From Eucommia ulmoides (taxonomy: Eukaryota > Streptophyta > Magnoliopsida > Garryales > Eucommiaceae), in assembly GCA_016647705.1 (NCBI GenBank), contig CM028328.1, positions 5,605,311 to 5,669,310 on the forward strand: 64,000 bases of DNA. The letters run 5' to 3'. Below are positions 10,816 to 23,675 of the stretch, piece after piece (the first letter of the stretch is position 1; the number at the start of each line of letters is the position of its first letter). Under the pieces are notes generated by a model. That model did no database searches. It had not been told where the DNA came from and worked only from the letters and a program-made list of their open reading frames with translations. Both the position numbers and the translations under genes were made by a program.

Positions 10816-11741
10816 AAAGGGGATTTACAATTAGATTGGTAAGGTTTCAGATGTGACATATTTGGTCTTTATTGTTCCTATTCCCTTCAATTTGCGCAGT
10901 CAAAAAAATTATTAAAGAAATTGGAAGGAATTTTCAATTAGTTTGAGGGTATTTTTGTCATTTTATCTACCACTCTCTCATTTTATAGCTATAAAAAGTT
11001 ATTTTTGTCTCAATTATATTCTTACACTCATGCATCCCATAATTATAGAGAATAATTTTTTTATCCTTGTATCTTAATAAAATTCAATTAAATTACTAAT
11101 TTTTAGATAAATTTCTTTTCATTTTATAAATAGGGAAAGTTGGTGGAAGGTCCTAAAAATAGCACCAATTTTTTTATTTTTTTTTAAAAAAAATCTTTTA
11201 AATCAAATAATTATTTTAATTTTAACCTCATCTACTATAATTCGTACAACCTAATGTTCCAATTAGGGGCGCATTGCCAACCACTACTCGACGCCGCCAG
11301 CCACTAGACCAGGTCATTGATCGTCGAACTTTCGATTGCCATTTTTTTTTAGTTACATTAATAAAGTTTTAGTAACATCTTTTTATTATATTTTTTAGTT
11401 ATATTAAATCAATTTTTCGTTGAAAATCACATGAATTTAACTAAAAATATATTTTTAACTAAAATATACACTGTAAGACCCTAAGTTTTTATATAGATAC
11501 AATTTTAGCTGCATTTGAGCACACTTAAAAATAATGGGGTTGATGGAATTATTTATTATCTAATATAAAACTTGAGGGGTTAATTCATAATTTTAAAAAC
11601 ATTAAAATTTTGAATTTGGTTTAATTTATAACTTAACCAAAAATAAAGGGAGGATTAGTGTAAAATTAAATATTTTATATAAAGACAGAGGTAGTGGAAG
11701 AAATGAAGAGAGGAGAGAAGGGCTACTTGGCCGGCCGTTTG

Positions 11742-11742
11742 A

Positions 11743-11794
<52 letters not shown>
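11742..11794. repeat. (CA)n(TA)n microsatellite
   Basis: About 19 CA repeats followed by about 8 TA repeats, inside LTR copy A. Confidence 0.9.
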
Positions 11795-11795
<1 letters not shown>

Positions 11796-11921
11796 CAGAT
11801 AGAGATGCGGGAGAAGGATCGAGAAGCGATCAAAAAAAGCGGAGAAAGAGAGAGAGGATCGGCGATGGAATTCCGACGAGGAAAGAGGTGTCGTCCGTTG
11901 GGGATGGGTGTGGTGCGTCGG

Positions 11922-11970
<49 letters not shown>
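11922..11970. repeat. (GT)n microsatellite
   Basis: About 24 TG/GT repeats in LTR copy A. The following 300 bases stay GT-rich with TGTGTG runs. Confidence 0.9.
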
Positions 11971-11971
<1 letters not shown>

Positions 11972-13011
11972 TCGTTGCTGGGTGCAAAGGTGATCATCGC
12001 CATCACGGGTAAGTGTGCATGTGTGTTTCGGTTGTGGGTTGTGTGTGTCGTCGATCCCGTGTGGATGGGTGAGAGCTTGGTCCGACGGTGGTGGTGGTAG
12101 TGTGAGTTGGGTGTGTCGATAGTGAATTGTGTGTGTGCTCTGTTTTTCTGCCGACTGTGTGTATCAGTGTGTGTGTGTGTGTGTTGTTTGGCCAATGGGT
12201 GTGCGTTGCCGTTGTGGTATGGGTGTGATTGTATGTCGTCGTTGGTTGGCTAAAAGGAAGCAGAAACAGAAAACGAAGAGAGAGATGAGAGCAGTGGGTG
12301 TGTATGTGTTTCTTGTTTCCATTTGGTGCTGTTGTGTGTATGTGTTGTGTGTGCCATGTGTGTGTATGTGTTTCGGCGGTGACGGATGTGCTGTGTTTGT
12401 CGTATGTATGTGTGTACTGCCATGTATGTATGTGTGGGTGTTGTTCTGTTCAAATTGTTCGGTCCGGCGATGGGTGTTTCGGTGCCGGCGGAGTGCATCG
12501 TCGTGTGGGTAGTGTCGTCGGCGTGGATTTTTGTCATGCGTTTATGTGTGTGTCTGTTGTGTGTGTATGGATGTTTAGACGAGGGTGATCGGAGTTGGCG
12601 AGGAGAGAAAGTGGCGGCTGAGCAAAACAAAGCCGAAGGAGGAAGACAACTACTGCCGCAGCGGTGAGGCATTCGCCGTGGCGATGGGAATTCAGGGAAG
12701 CAGAAGTTGAATCTGCAGCGCGTTTGCCTCGACGGAGAGAAGTCAGAGAAGCAGAAATTGAATATATTGCGTGTTCGCCTAGGCGGTGGAGGATTAGTGT
12801 ATATAGCAGAAAGGAAAGTGGATCTTTTGCCGAGGCGGTGAGAGTAGGAGCAAACAATTAAGAAATTTTTAAGGAAATCGACAACCGTTTCGGAACGGGT
12901 TCGCAGGCACCGGTGTTCTGATAGAGTGTGGCCAGTAGAAATTTTGCAGAGCGGATATCGAGGTACTGCGGCTAAGAGTTGGTCCACTACTGACACTAGG
13001 TAGAGTCCGAA

Positions 13012-13416
13012 TGTAAGACCCCAATTTTTTATATACGATCAACGTTAGTCGCATTTTATAATATTTCAAAAATATCGGGGTGAATTGCGATATTAATTGT
13101 GTGAATTAAAATTTTAGTAGGTTAGATTGAAATTTTCAAAACATTTAAAATTGGAGTTTGGATTAATTAGTACCCTAACAAAATTGGAGGGGAGGTTTGT
13201 GCAAATTAAATATATTATATAGAGAAAGAAAGAATTGAGATAAGAACAAAGGAGCAGAGGGTTGGGGGATTGGGGCTTCTTTTCAACACACATAAATATA
13301 TATATATATACCGATACATTCACACACATGACGGGGGGAAAGAAGAAGAATCGAGAAGCAACGAGAACGGAGAGGGGGAAACAGTAGGTCGGTGAGGGGC
13401 TTGGGCCTTTTTTCAG

Positions 13417-13487
<71 letters not shown>

Positions 13488-15961
13488 TTATACATACATA
13501 CAGAGACAGACACAGCAGAAGAAACAATCCAGAGAAACGAGAGAGAGAGAGAGAGATCCGCCAGTGTGGGTTTTGGTTGTCCGTCATTTGGCCGTTTGTC
13601 AGGTGAGAAGGTGTGTGTATGTGCTTTGTTTTTGCCGTTGTCGTGTGTGTGTGATTTGTTGGTCGGTCGGTCGTCGTTGTTCGGTCAGTGAGTGGGGGTA
13701 TGTGTTTCGGTTATGTGTGATATGTATGATGTGGGTGTGGGTGTGTGCTACTATGTATATATGTGTGTGTTTCATTGTGTGTATGTGTTGTCCGTCCATT
13801 CGACGGTGTGGTCGTTCACTCCGATGGTACGTCGCCGGCGGTAGGTTAGAGAGAGTGAGAGTTGGTGGTGTCTGTGTGGGTGTGCTCTGCTACTGTGTGT
13901 TGTGTGTGCTGCGTGTATGTGTGTGATCAGTGTGTGTGGGTGATCATGGACTGAGTGTGTGTGTGTGTCGGCGGTGTTGTGCATGTATGTGTGTGTTTTC
14001 TGTTTTCCTTGGTGCTTCCGTGTGTGTGTATGTGTGTGATTAGTGAGGGGGGTTTGCATGAGGTTAGTGTTTCGTTTGTGGGTTTTGATCCGCCGTTGCT
14101 GCTGGGTATGTTGTCGGAGGAGGAGAGAGAGAGCAATTCAGCGGTGTTGTTCTTCCGGTAGCATCGCCGACGGTGAAGGGAGTGGTATGTACTGTTGGGT
14201 GTTCAGTGTTGGGCGGTGATCGGTGTGTTTTCATGGCCGGTGAAGGTGGGGAGGAGTGGAAGGAGGGCGACAGTTTGGGATGAACCAGAAACAAACTTGA
14301 ACAGGAAAACAGAATAGGAAGCAGAAACACAAATCAGAAGCAGTGGGGAAGAAAGAAAAAGAAAAAGGAGAAGCAAAAAAAAAAAAAAAAAAATACACAA
14401 ACCACCCTAATAAAAACTAAAACTCATCTCGCGGACCGGTGGAAAATTCGAGGAAGGTAAAATTTCGAACTCTCTTAATATATGTATTTAATTATCCTGT
14501 GGCTGATTATGAAACAAATTACTAGCATCGAAAATGTTGAAATGGCAATAATAAATTTTGAGACTGTTCACATAAATAAATTTGATATAATAAATTGTAA
14601 CGGAGCAATACTCGTTAAATAGTAATATTTCACAATAAAAGACGGAGAATAGGAAATTACGAAAATTAGGCATGCATTGCATGGTTAGAATATTTTTATA
14701 TAAAATATTAATTTAGACTCTGTCACTATTAAGGTTGCAGGCATCAGAGTACCGGGAGATGATAGTCGATAAAAATCTTCGGAGCGAATTTCTAAGTGAG
14801 TGTACTATCTTCTTGCAAATATCTATTTTCATATATATATATATATATGATGGAATAAATGTGTTTACTTAATATTTGATGAATTTATAACTTATATAGA
14901 TTAAATTGATTTTGGAGATAGAGGTCGATGTTATTAATTTGCAGTTTGACGATGTTGTTATTGATTTGACGATGCTGAGTGATTTTATCTGCTTCGACAG
15001 AACGTTGATTATTTATTGAGTTGTAGTTTAATAATGATATTATTGATTTGATGAGGTGGTTGATTGTGGATAGAGTTGTTGTTGTTGAGATGAAGATGAG
15101 TTGTTGTTGTTGAGGTGAGTTGGAGATTGGTGTTGGATTTTCACCTGCTTGGCATAGTCCAGCAGAGCGGTGTTTCACTCGTCTGGCATAGTCCAGCGGA
15201 GCGTTAACTCGCTTGGCATAGTCCAGCGGAGCGTTGTTATATCCCGCTAGGAAGGCATATCCTACAGGTGGTACGGTACCGTTGCAACTCCCGATTATGA
15301 GGTTAAAACGATCACATGGCTAGCCAAGGTGTGATGTGGTGTGGTGAGGAGTGGTGTGATGTTTGAGAGGTGGTGTTTTATCGTATATGGTGATGTGGTG
15401 TTTTATTTTATCGTCTTTGATGTTTTATCATATTATCTTATGCTGATGGTTTGGATGGATTTTATATATTTGATATATATATAGATGATGATTCTTAATG
15501 GTAGGAAAAAAGAGTTTTCTCGTGGTATAGGATTTTTATACTACTGTTAAAAATATGTTTGTTTATACGCGTTATGCTTGATCTATTTAAATGTTGTATT
15601 ATTTAGAATGTATTATTATTTAAAAATATTTTTATTAAGAAGGTAATATACTCGCAGGTGGAGCAATTAGAAGTCGGTCCCCTACTGGCACTAGATAGAG
15701 TCATGCGTTGGAGTCATATGGGAGTTTTGAGATAAACTGTTAGAGGTGAACCAGTGAGAGGTTCATAGGTAATTTATATTCCATTATACTTATATTTGGA
15801 GACAGATGTGTCCCCATATGAGAGATTATATATATCATGTATAGACGATTGTATAGTTGTTGTATGCATATTATAATATATTAATAATTGAATGTTCAGG
15901 TGATGTCGTGTTGTCGTCACACCGGCACAGGGATGACGGGTGTCCGGGACGGATCGTGACA
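13012..15961. mobile_element. Solo LTR (copy B) nested in copy A
   Basis: It begins TGTAAGACCCCAATTTTT and ends GACGGATCGTGACA, the same ends as copies A and C. The flanking 5-mers are CCGAA (13007-13011) and CCAGA (15962-15966), similar but not identical, so the target duplication has decayed or the boundary is off by a base. Landmarks shared with copy C (28864-31247) in the same order: GTGAGTGTACT.TCTTCTT, GCTAGGAAGGCATATCCTA, GGTACCGTTG, CTCGCAGGTG, and TCACACCGGC near the end. No internal retroelement genes are present. Confidence 0.7.
13420..13486. repeat. (AT)n microsatellite
   Basis: About 33 uninterrupted TA repeats in LTR copy B. A shorter run lies at 13294-13311. Confidence 0.95.
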
Positions 15962-16882
15962 CCAGAGGTAGTGTCGTTTTGGAGGTGAGCCGGTCGGATG
16001 TAAACCATAGAAGGTTCAGGTATTATTTTTTTTGTGTTTTTGGTTGCGAATATTTGGGATCGGTATATTCCCAAAAATTTTGGAACGAGTAATTATATGT
16101 ATAGTTTTGGAAAGAAAGTTAAACTTTTATAGTAGCGCGAGTAGGTACGTATAGACGTATGGGTGGATATGCGTCGATAGGTCAAGTGACGTCAGGTTGA
16201 CGTCACGCCCGACCTCGGGTGCCTGGTGCCAGGGTGGGGTGTGACATACACACACTAAACAAAATACACCAAAAATAGTTAAATATAACTAAAAAAAAGT
16301 TCGACGACCGGTGACCAGACTTCAAGACCGGAAGTTTGGGGTACGAAGACGGGGCGGCGACGAATAGCGGTGACGATGGGTGGCAATGCAAATCTTAATT
16401 GGAAGTATTTCGTTAGAGATATAACGTAACATTAATCATGTGACTAAAATACAAGATAAAACATAATAAAGTGATTTATATTCAACTTAAAATTAAAATA
16501 AGATAAATTATGAATTAGACTTCTAATTGGGATTATTAACCAATTATCTCTTATATGAAAACAGAAATATCTATATTTTAAATTTTTATATTTAAATTAT
16601 ATATTTTAAAATAACAATTCAATGAAAATTATTAAATTTTTATATAACCCCTTTTTTATTTTCATTGATTATGAAGAATGAAAAATAAATAAAATCAGAT
16701 AGTTTAATAAATATTAATTAAAATTTTTAAATGTTTAATACAAGAATTATAAAAATAAAAAAGAGGTTATGTAAAAGTATAGGCAATGATGCGTCTGTCC
16801 CTCTAAACCGGCAACCCTGGGTACACTTTTTTGCCCCCCAACTTAGGTATTTTTTGTTTTATCCTCCCCAAACAACTTAATT

Positions 16883-17489
16883 AAGTTGGCGTTTGGTAAA
16901 CATTTTTGTTCCCATCCCATAAGATGGCGTTTGGTAACTTTTTTTGTTCTCCACCCATGTAACGGGATGGGATAGGATGAAAATTATATTTTCTTTTTTA
17001 AAGTAGAATCACGTTTGTTAACGATAATTTTTTTTATTTTTATTTTGGGAACAAAATCGTGTTTGGTAACGATTTTATTCTAAAATCAATTTTTTTTTTT
17101 TTTTTTTTTTTTTTGAGAACATTTTTTTTTTTTTTTTGGTCAGACGGCGGCGGCAGCCGGACGGTGACCATTGGGCCCACCGGAAGGTGCCGGACGGTGG
17201 GCGGCCGCGATGCCGGAGGTAACCGGCGACGGTTGCGAAAGATGGCTGCCGGCAGATGGCAGATGAACAGTGGCGGTGACCCTTTTTAATTTTTGGGAAT
17301 GGAATGAGAATAATGAGAAACAATTTTTTTTTTGTTTCTCATTTTTTAAGAAAAAAGTGGACACAATTCTCAAATGAGAATGGAATAGGAAACATGAACA
17401 AAAATTATCAAACGTTATTCTCAAATAGAAATCCCAAAAATCTGGGAATGGGATACGAATTTCTGGGATAGAAACGGTTACCAAATATA
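16883..17489. mobile_element. TIR transposon, second copy of the family in the SPL intron
   Basis: The left end is GTTGGCGTTTGGTAAAC (with a second ATGGCGTTTGGTAAC at about 16923) and the right end is GAAACGGTTACCAAATAT. It shares flank-proximal words with 9037-9722 (ACGATTTTATTCTAAAATC, GAATGAGAATAATGAGAAAC, TTCTCATTTTTTAAG) and a GC-rich centre (17145-17275) in the opposite orientation. Two long T runs (17090-17137) flank the centre. No gene. Confidence 0.6.
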
Positions 17490-20120
17490 TTTCAGACACT
17501 AACCATCTATTCTCATTTTGCTGTGAAAACTGAAAACTATCAATTGAACCCAATTAATTTTTTATGCACCAATAAAATCTTTTTGTAATTTTACAGACTG
17601 ATTTACCCTTCTTAAATGAGTATATATTTTTCTTATATTTGTTGTATCCCTAAAAATACAAAACAAAATATGGTAATAAATTATTAATGAAACTAAACAC
17701 GAAACTTAAAATTTCTCTCATTTATGATTGTTGTTCAATGACTTTTTCACGCCACTATAATTTATAAATCATAATTTTCAAAATGAGATATTAATCTTCT
17801 TCTTTTTTTTAAGTTCTGAATTAGTATGCATGTGAATGTTATATATAATATTAAATGTGATATTAATGTTATATATAATATCACTGCAATCTGTGTGTCC
17901 CCATGAGTGTTGAGTTTAACATCCAGTGTAATAGAAATAACATCAATTAATGTTGATAATAATACAAATTATATGTGTATTGATATAACATGACTTATTG
18001 ATAAATGTGATTTAAATATTGAATATAGCACTCAACTGTGTTTTGATAATATATAAGATAGTGTTATTTGTAATACGAATGTGAAAACTGAAAATTCTAA
18101 AAGTACCATGTTCAATGTAACATAAATGTGAAAACTGAAAATTCTGAAAGTATCACTTTAAATGTAACACGAATCTAAAATTAATAAAAAAAAAATAGCA
18201 AATATGATATCATTTTGAAGATCCTATTCTGACGAATCTGAATATGTAATTAGATCGGAAAAAAAAATATGTACAAAAATAGTTATTTTGATTTTAATAA
18301 AATAATTTTGTATAAAACCTTTAAATTTGAAATATCTCAATCTCGCAAATCACGCAGGGACAAATTAGTCATGCCAATTTTTGCCTTTTTTTTTTTAAAT
18401 GAGATTAAACAGTTCATACAATTTGTAAAATGAGAGTGTTTGATTTATTTTAAACTAGTTGAGATCAATTGGTAATTTGATACTTAATTCAGGTTTAGTT
18501 CCTCATTTCCCTATATTTTGTCCACTTTAAAATAAAATCTACCTTTGTCTTTTTCCAAAATTGTTGTTGAGGGTGCAAATTATTTATGAACAATATTTCT
18601 TCAATTTTCGATTGAGTCCTAAAACAATTTTCATTTTTTTTCTTTAAATTGATAAAATAAAATGAAATTGAGTCATCCAATATTTGATTGGATCCCTAAA
18701 AAGTGAAAATAAATTACAAATTGCTTGTCGAATTCACAAATTTTAAAAATGAACAAACCTTGGGGTGGAAAATAAAATTTTCAAAACTTTTTATTTCGAT
18801 TAATTTCCTCAAAATTGATTCTTTAAAAATGCAACTGAGAACCTAAAACTTGTTCTTTCTTTGAAAAGTAATTCCAATTAGGTCAATTGAACCCAAAAAA
18901 AATTGTTTTGTAAAATTTCAATTTGACCCTTTTTTTTAACTTTCTAAACCTTAATTGAAGATCCGATTATGATTTTTCAAAACTAAGTTCATCGTTGATG
19001 ATATTATTTTGAAAATTAAAATCTCAATTGTCCTTTTTAATGCTCAATCAAAATTATCTAAAAATTCAATTAAGTCCCCGAACTATTCTATTTGAACAAT
19101 TGCTTGACTCCATCTATCAAGGGGCCTAATTAAAATTAAATCATTCCCACTCGTCAAGATCTAGACTTAATTGAACTTTAAAAAGTCAATTTTGAACCTT
19201 ATGTCCTTAATTTACTATTTTGAATTTTCAATTTAGCCTTTAAAAGTTCTAATCAATTTTTTTAATTAGGAATCTAATTCAGAAAATTCAATATTCATGA
19301 AAAATCGACTTTGGTGAAAACCTTATTTCTTGAAATTAGATGAATTACAATATGTTGATGGAACAAAATGTGGCGTCTACGGCTGTAAAAAGACAAACGG
19401 ACACAATAAATAACTAATGTACCATCATACTAATGGAATTGTATCCAATTTTCTCAATAAAATTTTTAACTTGACAAAACTGAAGCGGAACTATATCATG
19501 GGGGAGCAAATTTGATACCTTTGAAACCTTAGGACCATTTAAACATTTGAATAAAATGTAAAAGGAGAGAATTGATGAAAATACCCTCATAGTAACAAAA
19601 TTTTGTCCAATTTTGTTAACAAAATTTTACAATTAGACCAAATTAAAACAAAAATAGAACTTGAGGGACAAAATATGTGAATCTTCAAATCCCAAGGATC
19701 ATATAAACACCTATTCTAAACTTTAAGGACTAAAAATGAAATTTTTCGATTTTAATTAAGGTTTTTTTTTTTTTAATTAATTATGATAGATTCTATAAAT
19801 ATGTCTATATAGTGAGCATTAATATTTAGTCTACAAAAATGCTTATTAAATAGTCCTTAAATTTCATTAAACTGTTGTCCCTATATATCATCTAATTTAT
19901 AATTGATATTATTCTCTGTAAAGAAAATAGTCAAATTTCACTTACTTAATAACCCATCAATTATACAAATCAACACCAAAAAAAAAAAAAAAAAAAATCC
20001 ATTTTTTGTGAACTTCACAATAAATTAAACTAATAAAAATTATGTCATTTTAATGTTTATTTCATTCTCTTATTTTTTATATCCACTAATGAAACAATAC
20101 CTAATATCATGTTATTGTTC
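17490..20120. other. AT-rich gene-free region
   Basis: No exon-like sequence. 17820-18290 is a repeat related to 57690-57930: both contain the words ATAAATGTGAAAA, TGAAAATT, and GACGAATCTGAATATATAATTA-like sequence. 18430-19740 is made of phrases such as CAATTAAGTCCC and TCAATTTGACCC that recur imperfectly, which suggests an ancient, decayed repeat. Confidence 0.5.
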
Positions 20121-21240
20121 ACCCCGTGGTGAACATTCCCCAGGCATAAGTGGTGGTATATTTTCACTATATTAAAGTAAAATTGAATTTAGCTTGTCAT
20201 TGTTTTAAAGTCAAACATAATCTAATCAAAATGAACAATCACCAATACCTTGAATATTTATTTTTTAATTAGTGAATATTAAAAAATAATGAACTATTGG
20301 TTGAACATTCACTTCCAATCACAAACATTTTGCTCATTAGTAAACATTCACTAAGTTAAAGGTGATAGTGAATAATGAAGCCAAAATATGTTTTGTCATT
20401 GAAATCGGGAACAAGGTGATTATCCTAACTCAGGTTCCTGTAAAACAATGTATTGCAGGTGGACTTGCCAATGTAACACCTGCGATATAAGAATCAATAG
20501 AATCTTCTTAAGTGAATTCGACAAAGTATTGGCTAGAAAAAATGTGTGTACCTTACTAGACTCTCCCTTCTAGTATTTGTAGACAATAGAAGACTTGTTT
20601 AACAAGTCTTCCTCGAATTTCTGTCCATTATCATTAATATGACGGATTTGGCCGGATGTGGAGTAATGGGCCGTTATTCAAGGATTTATAACGACTATTT
20701 CCTTAATAAGTAAGAGATGTTACAATTGCTCCTGCCAGGAAAAGACAATGATATCGTAGCCCGGGGTGGTTAACCTTGATCGAACAAGGTGTTGAAGTTT
20801 CAAGACCCGCCTTCCCTAGTCGGGATAATGTTGGGAGCAAATTCGTTCGAGAAGTACTGATGTTGTTTGGAATAGTAGTTCACCTCAAGGGTAGTTATCT
20901 TGTTCGGTGTAGTACGTTTCGTCGCTTCTCTTGTGCGCCACATGCTTAATGGACACATGACAGAGATTTGAGTCTTACTCGGATTTTCTCTCATCAGTGG
21001 ACATTTACTAACCCACATAATACGTTGAGACATTCGTAACATTTCCATAAATTTTATTTATAGTAAAAAATCACTAATGTATTTAGATAGTGAAAAATCA
21101 CTAAATAAAATGTGATAATGAATATTCACTAATCCCCCATAACACATTACTATCATTTCCCATTTCTAATTGTTAGTGAACATTCAATAATAAAACATTT
21201 CGTAGTCATACAATGTATTCGTTATCGCCATTAAGTGAAT
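20121..21240. repeat. Repeat with GTGAACATTCACT words around an LTR-like core
   Basis: TAGTGAACATTCACT-like words occur on both sides (20120-20400 and 21040-21240). The core, 20400-21040, is less AT-rich and contains the palindromes GACTTGTTTAACAAGTC at about 20592 and TTCACCCCGTGGTGAA at about 20119. No gene is recognised. The same GTGAACATTCA vocabulary makes up the tandem array at 40100-40560. Confidence 0.4.
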
Positions 21241-21744
21241 GATCCAAAAATAGAGATAAAGCTAATGACCTTGAAATCACGCAATGGCATTACGATCAAA
21301 TGTTGATGGCATTAAATGAGAGAGGACTAAAAATTAAAAATTAATTATGAAAGCTTAATATACTAACTAAATTAATTTACTATTGTTTCTATATATAGAT
21401 GATAAAACAATTAAAAAAAAATCAGTAATTAACCCATATAAATTGGGCAAAATAATAAAATCACTTATTATTATATTATTAAAATAACGAAAACTTAGTT
21501 GAAAAGTAATTTTATTGTATTTTTCTTTTCAAGACAAGTATTCTACATTATTTGACAAAAGACATATTCATCTAAATGACATGTGTATCATGATAAAACT
21601 ATTAAATTACTATATTGCCCCTCTTCTCACATGAATTACAATGATTTTCACCTGATAAATAGTATAAAAAACAGAGGATATTTTAGGAATACGAAATTTG
21701 ATGTAATGACTTATTTTAAACCTTTTGCTTTCTGAATAATTAAA

Positions 21745-22796
21745 AGAGGTTTTTGCACTTTGCACCCCTAAATGTTTGGAGAAATTCCACTTTAGCCCCT
21801 ATATTTCCAATTTAAACACATTAAACTATGAAGTATTCAAATCGTGTCAAGTCCATCATTCCGTCATTTTTTATGACAGAATTCACCCACGTGGGTAATT
21901 TCATGTCTGATGTGTCCAATAGAGATGCCAATAGTCCAGCTTCGGTCCGGTTTTATACAAAACCAAAACCATTAGGCCTATACCAAAATCAAAACCAAAA
22001 CCAAAACCAAAATTGTTGATTTTTTTAACTGTTTTAAAATCAAACCATTTAACTTATACAAAACCATAACGGCGAAACTGCAAAACCATTTAAGAATTTT
22101 AATTTTATAAAAAATCGAAACCAAAACAAAAACTGCGGACCGTTGTTTTTTTATTTATTTATTTATATATAAACATAAACATAACTAAAATATAAAACAT
22201 AAATTTCAAAAAATAAAACTAAATCACAAAACTATTATTTGTTACAATTAACTTTCCTAACCATAATTAAAATACAACAATAGATAATCGTCAAAATAAT
22301 ACAAATCAAAATCTCTAAATACTATCTCAATAATCAGAGACAAGAGAACAAGGAGAATTGGGATGGGAGCAGAAATTCAGCCACAACACAAATAAATAAA
22401 ATCATAACCCTATAAACATATATATATACTAGGAGTTAAACTATAAATAAATAAATATTTATATATTTGGGGTTAAATTGTAAATAAATAAAAAAGTGAG
22501 AGTATATATATTATAAAAATATATCTAAAATATTAGTTACACGTACACGATTTGGTTACATGATTACTATCCTAAAACCAAAACCAAAACCAAAACTAAA
22601 ATTAAAACCGTTTCGGTTGCTAATTTCAAAACCAAAACCATTTAATCGGTTTCAAAACTGAGCTCTTCGGTTCGATTTCGTTCGGTTACCCGTCAGTTTA
22701 GTTTGGATTGATATATCCCCAATGTTTAAATTGAAAGGACATGGACTAAATTGAGATTTCTCTGAAACTTTAGGGGTGCAAAGTACAAAAACCTCT
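21745..22796. mobile_element. TIR element with a nested AACCAAAACC-rich element
   Basis: The left end AGAGGTTTTTGCACTTTGCA and the reverse complement of the right end, AGAGGTTTTTGTACTTTGCA, agree over about 90 bp (CACCCCTAAA, TTTCCAATTTAAACA). Inside, 21935-22710 is a second inverted-repeat element whose ends are built of CGGTTTTG/CCAAAACC words (AAAACCAAAACCAAAACC at 21980-22012 and about 22575-22600). No protein. 21241-21744 is AT-rich without features. Confidence 0.6.
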
Positions 22797-23445
22797 AATT
22801 GAAATTCAATTTTTGTAAAAGAAAACTGAAAAAAAAATCCAGTCAAACATGTCCCTAAAAGTTATGGATTGGGTCCTACTAATACCACAGGTCATAATTA
22901 GGGGAGCCAAAATGAAGTAATTAACATAAAAACTTGCATATTATGATGAGGATTAAGCTTAAAGGTGGGCTTAAACTGGCAGCCTTGTGGTCCAAGAGGC
23001 ATAAGGGCCCATGACCCCATCTATACAAGCCCTAATGGGAGACAAGTTAATTCTCTACAGAACCAACTTGTCTCTCAATGCTTGGAATTCATCAAAAATT
23101 AAAAAGGGTTTTTGATCCAATTAAAGTTGTTTTCTTTTGCAATTAATAAGGCCGTGTAGCTCTTGCCTTTTTGTTTCCACCAAAGGGATGAATGTTATGT
23201 TGAATTCATCATTGCATTACATGCTCATCTTTTGTGACATCTGTTCTGATCTTTTCAAATATGTTCTCATTAATTTTTTAGATTTTTTTGGGTCAAAATT
23301 ATCAGTGTATTACTTCATAATGGTGATTATTGAGTCGTTGGTTATCTGTCTAAATTAGTATATTAATAGAAGAGGGATAAATTTTGATGACACCCTCTGT
23401 TATTTTGAAAATTTTGCAATTACATCTCTTCTTATTTTGAAAATA
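22797..23445. other. Intergenic, nothing recognised
   Basis: AT-rich. No conserved frame, RNA gene or repeat end could be supported. Confidence 0.5.
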
Positions 23446-23675
23446 GGGTTAATTAAATTCTACCCCTATGTGGTTTAACTGATTTACACTTACTCTCCTG
23501 TAGTTTGAAAATCGCCACTTACCTTCCTTGTGGTGAGATTTTCAAACCACTTATCCCCTAATATAGAGGGGTAAATGCAACAAATATCTGATCACAAAGG
23601 GTAAGTGGCGATTTTTAAATCACAGGAGATAAAATACAAATTGACCAAATCACAGGGGTAAAATGCTATTAACCC
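23446..23675. mobile_element. MITE, about 230 bp
   Basis: It starts GGGTTAATTAAATTCTACCC and ends with the reverse complement of GGGTTAATAGCATTTTACCC. The inverted repeat runs about 75 bp on each side, up to AAATCGCCACTTA. The arm also occurs at 1950-2062, where GGGTTAATTATACTTTACCC reads on the minus strand. The short length, long TIR and lack of a gene fit a MITE. Confidence 0.75.

Larger units (their letters stand above)
11472..16246. mobile_element. Solo LTR (copy A) interrupted by copy B, 5-bp TSD TACAC
   Basis: It begins TGTAAGACCCTAAG and ends GGGTGGGGTGTGACA, with TACAC directly before (11467-11471) and after (16247-16251). Copy A consists of 11472-13011 and 15962-16246. The join can be followed because AGGTGAGCCGGTCGG... 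after 15962 continues the sequence order seen in copies B and C. It contains GT-rich low-complexity sequence with many frames made of repeated VCV/THT residues; none is a gene. TG...CA ends and a 5-bp duplication are typical of LTR retrotransposons. Confidence 0.75.
11150..16530. mobile_element. Older inverted-repeat element split by an LTR insertion
   Basis: The sequence left of the solo LTR (about 11220-11466: CCAATTAGG, GCATTGCCAACC, GTCGTCGAACTTT-like words, then TTTTTTAGTTA) reappears inverted right of it (about 16260-16520). The two arms are imperfect but collinear in reverse. The simplest reading is a fold-back or MITE-like element whose loop received the LTR element 11472-16246. Its ends are not defined. 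Confidence 0.45.

Noticed and set aside
11655..12996. Several frames of 100-250 codons rich in His-Thr or Val-Cys repeats
   Set aside because: They are translations of GT/CA-rich low-complexity sequence inside a solo LTR. They overlap on both strands and carry no conserved motif.
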